A DNA stretch of 11,220 nucleotides from an uncultured Ruminococcus sp. Its GTDB lineage: Bacteria > Bacillota > Clostridia > Oscillospirales > Ruminococcaceae. The stretch spans positions 1-11,220 of the forward strand of contig CAMNJD010000460.1 in the NCBI GenBank assembly GCA_946540705.1. The letters run 5' to 3'. The notes under the pieces are model-generated. The model was not told where the DNA came from. It made no database searches and saw only the letters and a program-made list of their open reading frames with translations. Shown here one piece after another: positions 1 to 6,360 of the stretch. The position numbers and the translations under genes were made by a program. The first letter of the stretch is position 1. Every line of letters starts with the position of its first letter.

Positions 1-49
1 TGAAAAAGCGAAGCTATCCAAAATAGCGAAACACAACAGGAGGCACAAG

Positions 50-247
50 ATGAAAGCAACCGGTATTGTGAGAAGAATCGACGACCTTGGGCGCGTCGTG
101 ATACCAAAGGAAATCCGTCGGACAATGCGGATCCGTGTTGGCGACCCCTCACTGATAACATTGGCACAGGATATGGTGTTCTGCATGAGTGTAGAATCAG
201 CTGCGGAGAGGTACATCTATTCTGAAAGGCGCTGCGTATCAGAATAG
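50..247 (+). CDS. Mini-AbrB/SpoVT-like DNA-binding protein, copy 1
   Basis: A 65-residue protein. Residues 1-32 match the N-terminal swapped-hairpin DNA-binding domain of the AbrB/SpoVT family almost perfectly (MKATGIVRRIDDLGRVVIPK, then the RRTMRIRVGD region). In SpoVT that domain is followed by a longer sensor domain. Here it is followed by about 25 residues I do not recognise (SLITLAQDMVFCMSVESAAE) and then the end. AbrB domains normally bind DNA as dimers or tetramers, so a free domain could act as a regulator or as a dominant partner of full-length AbrB/SpoVT proteins; that is inference. The start is fixed by AGGAGG at 38-43, six bases before ATG. A close paralog lies at 4621-4797. This copy carries nine extra residues after the shared YI, perhaps read-through of a lost stop. 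The gene could be a decaying truncated spoVT, but changes between the copies are mostly synonymous, which suggests function. Confidence 0.8.
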   Translation: MKATGIVRRIDDLGRVVIPKEIRRTMRIRVGDPSLITLAQDMVFCMSVESAAERYIYSERRCVSE

Positions 248-349
248 GGAATGGATTTGATTTATCGCATCTGCGTGATTTTCGTCACTGAAAACAGCCT
301 GCCGTTCATGCAGTTGAACCGGTTCCCGAATTATTTTTGAAAAAAAGGC

Positions 350-378
350 TTGACAAATGAAAAAATATGTGCTATAAT
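350..378 (+). promoter_or_regulatory. Consensus sigma-A-type promoter of the T-box operon
   Basis: TTGACA at 350-355 and TATAAT at 373-378 are separated by exactly 17 bases, and TGC directly before the -10 box makes it an extended -10. Both hexamers are perfect. Transcription should begin near 385, just upstream of T-box stem I. A promoter this strong fits a leader whose output is limited mainly by termination rather than by initiation. Confidence 0.9.
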
Positions 379-390
379 CCGGAACATAAG

Positions 391-650
391 CTGTGAGGAA
401 GACACGCAGCGGATTGCCAATGTCTTGCAGAGAGCCGGCGGGTGGTGTGAGCCGGTGACAAGCAATGCGATGTATCCCTTCTGAGCCGGAGTGCCGAAAA
501 ATACAGTAAGTGCTCCCGTGATTCTGCGTTAAGGAATAGGGCTTGCTGGAGCCTGAAGCGGTGTTACGCAATAGCGGCACAATTTGAGTGGTACCGCGGG
601 TATTTGTGAAAAATGCTCGTCTCAAAGTCTATCTTTGAGGCGAGCTTTTT
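391..650 (+). promoter_or_regulatory. T-box leader (tRNA-sensing riboswitch)
   Basis: The leader senses uncharged tRNA and allows read-through into the downstream operon. The canonical T-box TGGTACCGCGG lies at 589-599 and would pair with the tRNA acceptor end. Stem I is visible: TGAGGAAG near 394-401, the conserved AGAGAGCCGGC..GGTG..AGCCGG apical arm at 430-455, GAAG 398-401 pairing with CTTC 478-481, and CGCA 405-408 pairing with TGCG 466-469. The specifier loop is therefore 470-477 (ATGTATCC). ATC at 474-476 (isoleucine) fits best by its distance from the lower helix and by the usual preference for codons ending in C. TAT at 473-475 (tyrosine) is the alternative. TTTGAG 583-588 pairs with CTCAAA 621-626 to form the antiterminator, using the same bases as the 5' arm of the terminator. 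The identity as a T-box is very secure; the amino acid is not. Confidence 0.93.
615..650 (+). terminator. T-box intrinsic terminator
   Basis: A 13-bp stem, GCTCGTCTCAAAG (615-627) with CTTTGAGGCGAGC (633-645), has one G-U pair, a five-base loop and a run of five T. Its 5' arm shares 621-626 with the antiterminator helix, so the two structures exclude each other. It lies 32 bases before the start codon of the ligase gene. Confidence 0.93.
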
Positions 651-681
651 ATTTTATTATTTTTATAAAGGAGCGATTGTA

Positions 682-3012
682 ATGAGCAGGCAGACACAGG
701 AAATGAACGCTGAGACCAGAATCCGGGAGGTTGCAGAGCGCATTATGCGTCTGCGCGAAGATCTCGGCATCTCGGTTGAGGACATGGCATCCAAGACGGA
801 CTATTCAGTGGATGACTACAGGAAATTTGAAGCAGGTGAAAAGGATTTCAGCTTCACGTTTATCTACAAATGCGCGAATGTGTTTCATGTCGAGATTTCA
901 GAGCTCATGGAAGGCAGTTCTCCGGAGCTGAAGGGCTACACGGTCACAAGAAAAGGCGAGGGCGTTCCGATCGTCCGCAGAGAGGGCTTTGTCTATAACC
1001 GTCTTGCATCAAAGTTCAAGAACAAGACCGTTGAACCGTTCCATGTGGTCGTGCCGTATTCCGAGGAAGCACTCTCAAAGCCGCTGCATCTTGCAAGCCA
1101 CGCGGGACAGGAAATGGATATCGTCCTGAAAGGCACGCTCCGCATGATCGTCGGCTCACATACCGAAATTCTGCATGAGGGTGACTGCATCTACTATGAC
1201 AGCTCCATGCCTCATGATGAGGTCGCGCTCGGCGGCGAGGACTGCGAGATCTATGCTTTTGTTATGGCACCGCACGGCGGCGTTTCGGAGTATAAGGAAA
1301 CAGTATTTGAACATCATGCAACGAATGTGGATAAGGCCGGTCTGCTGCATCCGGTCGCGGAGAAGTTCGTGACCTGTGAAACCAATGAAGCAGGCGTGCT
1401 CTCCGGCGTGCATTTTGAACATCAGGATGAATTCAATTTTGCCTATGACATAGTCGATGCAATGGCGGAGAAATGTCCGGATAAAACCGCGATGATCTAT
1501 GTGGACAGAGACCACAACGAGCGCAGATTTACATTCAAGGATATCAAAAAATACTCCTGCCAGACCGCAAACTATTTCAAGTCGCTCGGCATCAAGAAGG
1601 GCGACCGCGTGATGCTCGTTCTGAAGCGGCATTATCAGTTCTGGTTTTCGATCATCGCCCTGCACCGTATCGGTGCGCTGGTCATTCCGGCATCGAATAT
1701 GCTGAAAAAGCATGACTTTGAGTATCGCTTCAATTCGGCTGAGGTTTCCGCAATCGTCTGTACGGCGGACGGCGATGTCGCAAATGAAGTCGATCTTGCA
1801 CAGGCAAACTGCCCTTCGCTGAAAACGAAAGTGCTGGTCAACGGGCAGCGCGAGGGCTGGCATGATTTCAATGCAGAGCTCTCTGCTTACAGCACACATT
1901 TCGAGCGCACCGCCGAGACGCCCTGCGGCACCGATCCGATGCTGATCTTTTTCAGCTCCGGTACATCGGGCAACCCGAAGCTCGTGCTGCACAGCTATCA
2001 GTATCCGCTGGGACACTATGTCACGGCGCGTTACTGGCAGAATGCCGATCCGAACGGCCTGCACTTCACGATCTCTGATACCGGCTGGGGCAAGGCACTC
2101 TGGGGCAAGCTCTATGGTCAGTGGATGTGCGAATCCGCGGTGTTTGTGTATGATTTTGACCGCTTCCACGCAGATGATATCCTGCCGATGTTCAAGAAGT
2201 ATCATGTCACAAGTTTCTGTGCGCCGCCGACCATGTACCGCTTCTTCATCAAAGAGGATCTCGGCAGATATGACCTTTCTTCTCTGAAATATGCCTGCAT
2301 CGCAGGTGAGGCACTCAATCCGGAAGTGTTCTACCAGTTCCAGCGCGCGACCGGTCTGAAGCTTATGGAAGGCTTCGGTCAGACCGAGACCACACTGACC
2401 ATTGCAAATGTCGTCGGCATGGAACCCAAGCCCGGCAGCATGGGCAGACCGAATCCGCAGTATGATGTGCAGGTGCTCCTGCCGGACGGCAAACCGGCGT
2501 CTGTCGGTGAGACCGGCGAAATCTGCGTGAAGCTGAAAGAGGAGGGCGTTCCGGGACTTGCACTCTGCTACTACGGCGATGAGGAAACGACTGCCGAGAC
2601 CTGGCGCGACGGCTACTATCACACCGGCGATACCGCATGGGTCGATGAGGACGGTTATTTCTGGTATGTCGGCCGTGTCGATGATGTCATCAAGTCTTCC
2701 GGCTACCGCATCGGACCGTTCGAGATCGAAAGTGTGCTCATGGAGCTGCCGTATGTGCTGGAATGCGCTGTGACCGGCGTGCCGGATGAGACACGCGGTC
2801 AGGTCGTCAAGGCAACGATCGTTCTGACCAAGGGCACAACACCTTCTGAGCAGCTTGTCAAGGATATCCAGGAGTATGTCAAAAAGGGCACCGCGCCGTA
2901 TAAATATCCGCGTGTTGTCGAATTTGTCGAGGAGCTCCCGAAGACGGTCGGCAGCGGAAAAATCCGCCGTGCTGCGATCCGCGAAATGGACAAAGCAAAA
3001 TACAGCAAATGA
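682..3012 (+). CDS. XRE-cupin-acyl-CoA ligase fusion (medium-chain/branched acyl type)
   Basis: A 776-residue, three-part protein. Residues 14-76 form an XRE-like helix-turn-helix and about 120-198 a cupin barrel, an arrangement typical of free-standing transcription factors. Residues about 250-776 form an ANL-superfamily acyl-CoA synthetase, which makes acyl-CoA from acid, ATP and CoA through an acyl-AMP intermediate. Its core motifs are intact: SSGTSGNPK (425-433), GFGQTETT (564-571), YHTGD (646-650), GRVDDVIKSSGYR (664-676) and the acyl-adenylating Lys760 in GSGKIRR. The TISDTGWGKALWG and FVYDFDRF segments resemble medium-chain acyl-CoA synthetases rather than PaaK. ATG at 682 follows AAGGAG (668-673) by eight bases; an upstream in-frame start at 613 would lie inside the terminator. 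The stop overlaps the next start (ATGA). The substrate is unknown. The T-box suggests acids convertible to an amino acid, such as 2-methylbutyrate. The fusion may let the ligase sense its own ligand or bind DNA. Confidence 0.93.
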   Translation: MSRQTQEMNAETRIREVAERIMRLREDLGISVEDMASKTDYSVDDYRKFEAGEKDFSFTFIYKCANVFHVEISELMEGSSPELKGYTVTRKGEGVPIVRREGFVYNRLASKFKNKTVEPFHVVVPYSEEALSKPLHLASHAGQEMDIVLKGTLRMIVGSHTEILHEGDCIYYDSSMPHDEVALGGEDCEIYAFVMAPHGGVSEYKETVFEHHATNVDKAGLLHPVAEKFVTCETNEAGVLSGVHFEHQDEFNFAYDIVDAMAEKCPDKTAMIYVDRDHNERRFTFKDIKKYSCQTANYFKSLGIKKGDRVMLVLKRHYQFWFSIIALHRIGALVIPASNMLKKHDFEYRFNSAEVSAIVCTADGDVANEVDLAQANCPSLKTKVLVNGQREGWHDFNAELSAYSTHFERTAETPCGTDPMLIFFSSGTSGNPKLVLHSYQYPLGHYVTARYWQNADPNGLHFTISDTGWGKALWGKLYGQWMCESAVFVYDFDRFHADDILPMFKKYHVTSFCAPPTMYRFFIKEDLGRYDLSSLKYACIAGEALNPEVFYQFQRATGLKLMEGFGQTETTLTIANVVGMEPKPGSMGRPNPQYDVQVLLPDGKPASVGETGEICVKLKEEGVPGLALCYYGDEETTAETWRDGYYHTGDTAWVDEDGYFWYVGRVDDVIKSSGYRIGPFEIESVLMELPYVLECAVTGVPDETRGQVVKATIVLTKGTTPSEQLVKDIQEYVKKGTAPYKYPRVVEFVEELPKTVGSGKIRRAAIREMDKAKYSK

Positions 3013-4451
3013 ACAAGACCTTTGTCACGAAAATGCCGAATCACATCGGCGCATTTCTGAAAGCCAGCAGATGCTTTGCGTCGCTCGGCATCAATATCAC
3101 CAGAGTCAGCTATAACAAAGCAGTGGATTCCCATATGCTGTTTATCGACGCAGAGGGAACACCGCAGCAGCTTGCAAAAGCGACCGAAGAACTGACTGCG
3201 ATCGGGTATCTCCAATGTGATGAGGAGAACCGTCACGTTGTGCTGCTGGAGTTTCGTCTGAAGGACGAACCCGGCAGCGTAACGGCTGTGCTGGAGCTGA
3301 TTTCTGCGCACAGCTTCAATATCTCCTATATCAGCTCGCAGGAAAACGGCACGGAATACCAGCTTTTCAAAATGGGGCTGATCGCGGATGATCCGGACAG
3401 GCTGAATGCCTTTCTTGACGAGGCAAAAAAGCTGTGCAGCGTTCGCGTGATTGACTACAATCATGCCGACAAAATCTATGACAACAGCTTTTTCTACAGT
3501 ACATTTGTCAATGAGATCTCCCAGGCGATGCACATTTCCGCGGCTGCGAAAAATGAACTGATCGTCAACACCAATCTCGCCATGCAGATCCTCGATGAAT
3601 CGGGGGTTTCGCCGTACCGCACCTTTGACAGCATCAGCCGGTTTGCAGAGCTGCTGGCTGCATCGCGGGCGGAAAACTTTGTTTCCAGAATCAGCACACA
3701 CCAGATCACGGATGATACGCTCATTACGCTGATCGAACCGCCGTGCGGAAGCAATACCGCGATCATCAGAAGCGGCGGGGATTATCTGTTCATTGACACG
3801 GGCTATGCCTGTTATCAGGACGAAATGCTGTCATTATTCAGAACGCTGATCCCTGAATTTGACCGCATGGAAAAAACGTGCCTGATTACGCACGCGGATG
3901 TTGACCACTGCGGTCTTCTGCCGCTGTTCGATCGGGTTTATGTGAGTGCAAAAACCGCCGAATGTCTGCGCGCCGAAAGCAGCGGCGGGGACGGATTCCG
4001 CGAACAGAATCCGCTGCATAAGCCATATGTCCGTATCTGCAAGGTCCTGACATCCTATATGCCGATTCAACCGGAAAAATTAACGGTAATCGGCGAGAAA
4101 AAGGAAATTCACCAGATGCTGGAACAGACCGGTTCCTTTGATTTCGGTGAGCTGCATTTTGAACTGTATGAGGGCAAAGGCGGACATCTTGCAGGAGAAT
4201 CGGTGCTGATCGACTTTGCACATCAGCTCGCATTCACGGGTGACATCTTTGTCAATCTGAAGGACATGACCGCGCAGCAGGCACAGTATAACCGCTATGC
4301 GCCGATTCTGATGACTTCTGTCGATACGGATGCAGCGGTCTGTGCGCAGGAACGGCAGGCGCTTTTTGCGCGGCTCGGTGCCGGAACATGGCAGATCTTC
4401 GGCGGACACGGCGGTATGAAACTGTATCAGGTCGCGCCTGCCTCTGTATGA
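3009..4451 (+). CDS. Tandem ACT-domain protein with metallo-beta-lactamase-fold domain
   Basis: A 480-residue protein translated from an ATGA overlap with the ligase gene, so the two are probably made in a fixed ratio. Residues about 1-72 and 77-150 are two ACT domains, the small-molecule (usually amino acid) binding fold; the pattern MPNHIGAFLKASRCFASLGI and later DEPGSVTAVLELI is typical. Residues about 150-230 form a linker I do not recognise. Residues about 235-475 are a metallo-beta-lactamase fold. Its metal ligands can be read as H295-x-D297-x-D299-H300 (HADVDH), H393, D412 in TGDIF, and H467 in FGGHGG. The second His of the usual HxHxDH is therefore Asp, which may change metal choice; flavodiiron proteins carry Glu at that position. 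There is no signal peptide, so it should be cytoplasmic. Hydrolysis of a thioester under amino-acid control is possible but unproven. The pairing with the T-box ligase suggests a role in amino-acid supply. Confidence 0.88.
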   Translation: MNKTFVTKMPNHIGAFLKASRCFASLGINITRVSYNKAVDSHMLFIDAEGTPQQLAKATEELTAIGYLQCDEENRHVVLLEFRLKDEPGSVTAVLELISAHSFNISYISSQENGTEYQLFKMGLIADDPDRLNAFLDEAKKLCSVRVIDYNHADKIYDNSFFYSTFVNEISQAMHISAAAKNELIVNTNLAMQILDESGVSPYRTFDSISRFAELLAASRAENFVSRISTHQITDDTLITLIEPPCGSNTAIIRSGGDYLFIDTGYACYQDEMLSLFRTLIPEFDRMEKTCLITHADVDHCGLLPLFDRVYVSAKTAECLRAESSGGDGFREQNPLHKPYVRICKVLTSYMPIQPEKLTVIGEKKEIHQMLEQTGSFDFGELHFELYEGKGGHLAGESVLIDFAHQLAFTGDIFVNLKDMTAQQAQYNRYAPILMTSVDTDAAVCAQERQALFARLGAGTWQIFGGHGGMKLYQVAPASV

Positions 4452-4620
4452 AAATGTATCCATGATATCCTGAATGTCTCTGCTGAGTAAACAGTTTTTT
4501 TTACTTCGCGAACAATTCTTCACAGCTGCTCAAAGGCGTTATCGCATATTTTTCCTCGATCTGCAAACACTACCAAGGCAGCTTACTGCAAAATATATCG
4601 AAAAAGGAGAATACAGCGAA
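4452..4620 (+). other. Intergenic region between the T-box operon and the second mini-AbrB gene
   Basis: I see no gene here. A run of eight T at 4495-4502 follows only a three-pair stem (CTG 4480-4482 with CAG 4492-4494), so it is at best a weak terminator for the upstream operon. I find no convincing promoter. AAGGAG at 4604-4609 serves the next gene. An in-frame start at 4474 would extend the AbrB protein through this AT-rich stretch, but the family's standard MKATG start makes that unlikely. Confidence 0.5.
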
Positions 4621-4797
4621 ATGAAAGCAACAGGAATCGTCAGGCGGATTGATGATCTCGGACGGATCGTCATACCGAAAGAAATTCGTCGGACGCTCCG
4701 GATCAGGATGGGCGCCCCATCACTGATAACATTGACACAGGATATGGTGTTCTGTATGAGTGTGGAATCCGCTGCGGAACGGTACATCGGGAAGTGA
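4621..4797 (+). CDS. Mini-AbrB/SpoVT-like DNA-binding protein, copy 2
   Basis: A 58-residue protein starting MKATGIVRRIDDLGRIVIPK, the swapped-hairpin DNA-binding domain of the AbrB/SpoVT family. It is followed by the same unusual tail as the copy at 50-247 and then GK and a stop. ATG is preceded by GGAG at 4606-4609, eleven bases away. By hand count the first 31 codons match copy 1 at about 73% of bases and the next 25 codons at about 89%. In the tail, six of eight base changes are synonymous, so the tail looks like translated, selected protein rather than junk after a truncation. It probably binds DNA as an oligomer. It may regulate neighbouring genes or poison larger AbrB-family proteins; both ideas are inference. 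It ends eight bases before a strong hairpin. Confidence 0.82.
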   Translation: MKATGIVRRIDDLGRIVIPKEIRRTLRIRMGAPSLITLTQDMVFCMSVESAAERYIGK

Positions 4798-4805
4798 ATA
4801 CAGAG

Positions 4806-4840
4806 AAACCGCCGTCTGATAGGTCGTCAGGCGGCGGTTT
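4806..4840. terminator. Bidirectional terminator between converging gene blocks
   Basis: A 14-bp stem, AAACCGCCGTCTGA (4806-4819) with TCAGGCGGCGGTTT (4827-4840), has one G-U pair and a seven-base loop. The A and T ends give a T tract in both directions, and more T follow on the + side. It starts eight bases after the AbrB copy 2 stop and six bases after the stop of the minus-strand AlbA_2 gene, so it can end both transcripts. Confidence 0.88.
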
Positions 4841-4846
4841 GTGTTA

Positions 4847-6307
4847 TTATGCTTTCAGCTTGTAGGTGCGGTTCCGGTTGCCGCCCTGTGCCATGACGAT
4901 ACCTTCCGCGATCATTTCACGCAGAATCGTTCTGACGCGCGTCGGTTTCAAATCGAGCAGTTCGCAGAGTTCAGCGCCGGTTGCGGTACCGTTGTCTGTC
5001 AAATAGGCGATGATCATATCTTTTTTTGCGGCGGTCTTGATCGGCAGTTTTTTATCAGCACCTTTTATCAGCGCTTTTTTATCAGCGCTTTTTATCAGCG
5101 GTAACGATAACACAATGCGGTTCGGGTTGAATGACTGTGCAATCGTAGGTGTATCCCAGCCCTGCTGTTTCCATGTATACCAGATGCTCGGAATACCGCT
5201 GCCGGCTCTTTCGCCGATATCAATGAGATTAAACATTTTCATCATGATGCCGTTTCGCGGATCGGACATTCCGCCGGATTGTGCTTCTGCGAGCTCCACG
5301 CGGAAATCACCGGGGTTTGACATTGTGATCAGGTCACGCTTTTTGATAATCACAAGCCCTCTGCGTCCATAGTAATCCGCATTGACAAGGCAGTTTGCCA
5401 GCGCTTCACGAATCGCCTTATGCACCGGCGTATCATCCACACGAAAGCCCCCCTGCATCTCAAACGGGACTTTCAGATCAAGCTGCAATTTGTTGTAAAC
5501 ATGAAAATAGAAGTCGAATACATTACCGGACCAGTCGCCGGAGGACGAGATAAAGCGGTCTGTCCAACGGTGAACATCGTCATATTCCTCGCGGTAATCG
5601 AGAAAATAATTCGGATATTCGCGCAGGATCTCATATTCATATCCGAACATCAGCAGACCGGCAGAGGTCGGATGTACCTTGCCGTCCTCGCCGATCCCGG
5701 TCGCGCCGAGCTTCAGCAGGAATTCGTCATCGTCCAGATTCTCCCAGACATGATTCGGGCGAGAGAGCTTCATGCGCTGCCGGTAGCTGCGGATGCTCTC
5801 TGCACAGAAAACGGAACTGTCCATGTTCTCAAGCACGGTCATATCCTGTGTTTTGATGCTTGCGTCACGGTACATCGCGCGCATTTCCTCTTCGGTGCAG
5901 TGATAATCGCCCTCTCCGTTGCGCCGATAGGTGCCGGAAACAGGATTTCCGTCTACAAACACGGGCTTGTAGTACCGCTGCGCGCGGGGAACTTCGATCA
6001 CAATGATACGGTCGCCGTTGACTTCTTCGATACGGACGTGTTTACTTGTGAGCAGATTTACGCTTGCCTTGTTCGGGTTGTTGAGTGTATCCCAGAACTG
6101 CTTGACCAGATCTTCCGGATCCGGCAGATTGACTGTATGCAGTGTTTTATCCTTGTATTCCTCGACACCCAGCAAAATGATACCGCCGAGGGTATTGGCA
6201 AATGCGGAGTATGTTTCCCAGATGCTGTGCGGCAGACCGCCGAGTGCTTTCTTGGCCTCAATGCGGTTATTCTCTGTATACTTTTCGAGGTGGTTCAGGT
6301 CAATCAT
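4847..6307 (-). CDS. AlbA_2/Schlafen-type protein with GHKL-like ATPase and winged helix
   Basis: A 486-residue protein of the family often annotated as a putative ATP-binding transcriptional regulator. Residues about 12-140 are an AlbA_2 (Schlafen-like, nucleic-acid binding) domain with the signature SAFANTLGGIILLGV (34-48). Residues about 285-410 resemble a GHKL ATPase: E301 and N305 in REALANCLVNADY (N-box), NPGDF (331-335) and GERAGSGI (365-372). A Lys-rich hinge (about 403-425) is encoded by DNA repeats, and residues about 430-486 are a winged helix (GATGAELCELLDLKPTRVRT region). I chose ATG at 6307 because AGGAGG (6315-6320) sits seven bases upstream; the open frame continues to 6343 with a weaker start. 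It lies 53 bases after mcrC on the same strand and is probably in the same transcript. Relatives occur in defence islands and as stand-alone regulators. Its role here is unknown: regulator, RNA-acting effector, or McrBC accessory. Confidence 0.85.
   Translation of the reverse strand: MIDLNHLEKYTENNRIEAKKALGGLPHSIWETYSAFANTLGGIILLGVEEYKDKTLHTVNLPDPEDLVKQFWDTLNNPNKASVNLLTSKHVRIEEVNGDRIIVIEVPRAQRYYKPVFVDGNPVSGTYRRNGEGDYHCTEEEMRAMYRDASIKTQDMTVLENMDSSVFCAESIRSYRQRMKLSRPNHVWENLDDDEFLLKLGATGIGEDGKVHPTSAGLLMFGYEYEILREYPNYFLDYREEYDDVHRWTDRFISSSGDWSGNVFDFYFHVYNKLQLDLKVPFEMQGGFRVDDTPVHKAIREALANCLVNADYYGRRGLVIIKKRDLITMSNPGDFRVELAEAQSGGMSDPRNGIMMKMFNLIDIGERAGSGIPSIWYTWKQQGWDTPTIAQSFNPNRIVLSLPLIKSADKKALIKGADKKLPIKTAAKKDMIIAYLTDNGTATGAELCELLDLKPTRVRTILREMIAEGIVMAQGGNRNRTYKLKA
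5051..5099. repeat. Four-copy 13/14-nt tandem repeat inside the AlbA_2 gene
   Basis: TTTATCAGC recurs at 5051, 5064, 5078 and 5091, with spacings of 13, 14 and 13. On the coding strand the unit is close to GCGCTGATAAAAA. Because 13 and 14 are not multiples of three, successive units are read in alternating frames, as LIK then ADKK. The array encodes the hinge between the GHKL-like domain and the winged helix. Confidence 0.85.
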
Positions 6308-6360
6308 GGAAAAGCCTCCTGTTTTGATTACGCCGTTGTGCATTATATAATCTGCGCAAT

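Noticed and set aside
13..27. Small hairpin GCTAT/ATAGC upstream of mini-AbrB copy 1
   Set aside because: It has only five pairs and no T run, and the upstream context is missing, so I cannot support a function.
239..625. A minus-strand open frame across the promoter and T-box
   Set aside because: It runs through a clear riboswitch and terminator, so its openness is incidental.
1156..2622. A 488-codon open frame on the minus strand inside the ligase gene
   Set aside because: It is an antisense shadow. The + strand frame carries every acyl-CoA ligase motif, and the minus translation shows no recognisable domain and has no ribosome binding site.
4480..4502. T run after the ACT-MBL gene as an intrinsic terminator
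   Set aside because: Only about three base pairs precede the eight T, which is too weak to call.
4732..4760. TTGACA-17-TATGAG promoter-like match inside mini-AbrB copy 2
   Set aside because: The match would drive only a few tens of bases into a strong terminator. Copy 1 has TTGGCA at the same place, and the bases are explained by coding.
50..4797. The two mini-AbrB copies as flanking repeats of a composite transposon
   Set aside because: They are diverged coding paralogs in direct orientation, without transposase, terminal inverted repeats or target duplications.
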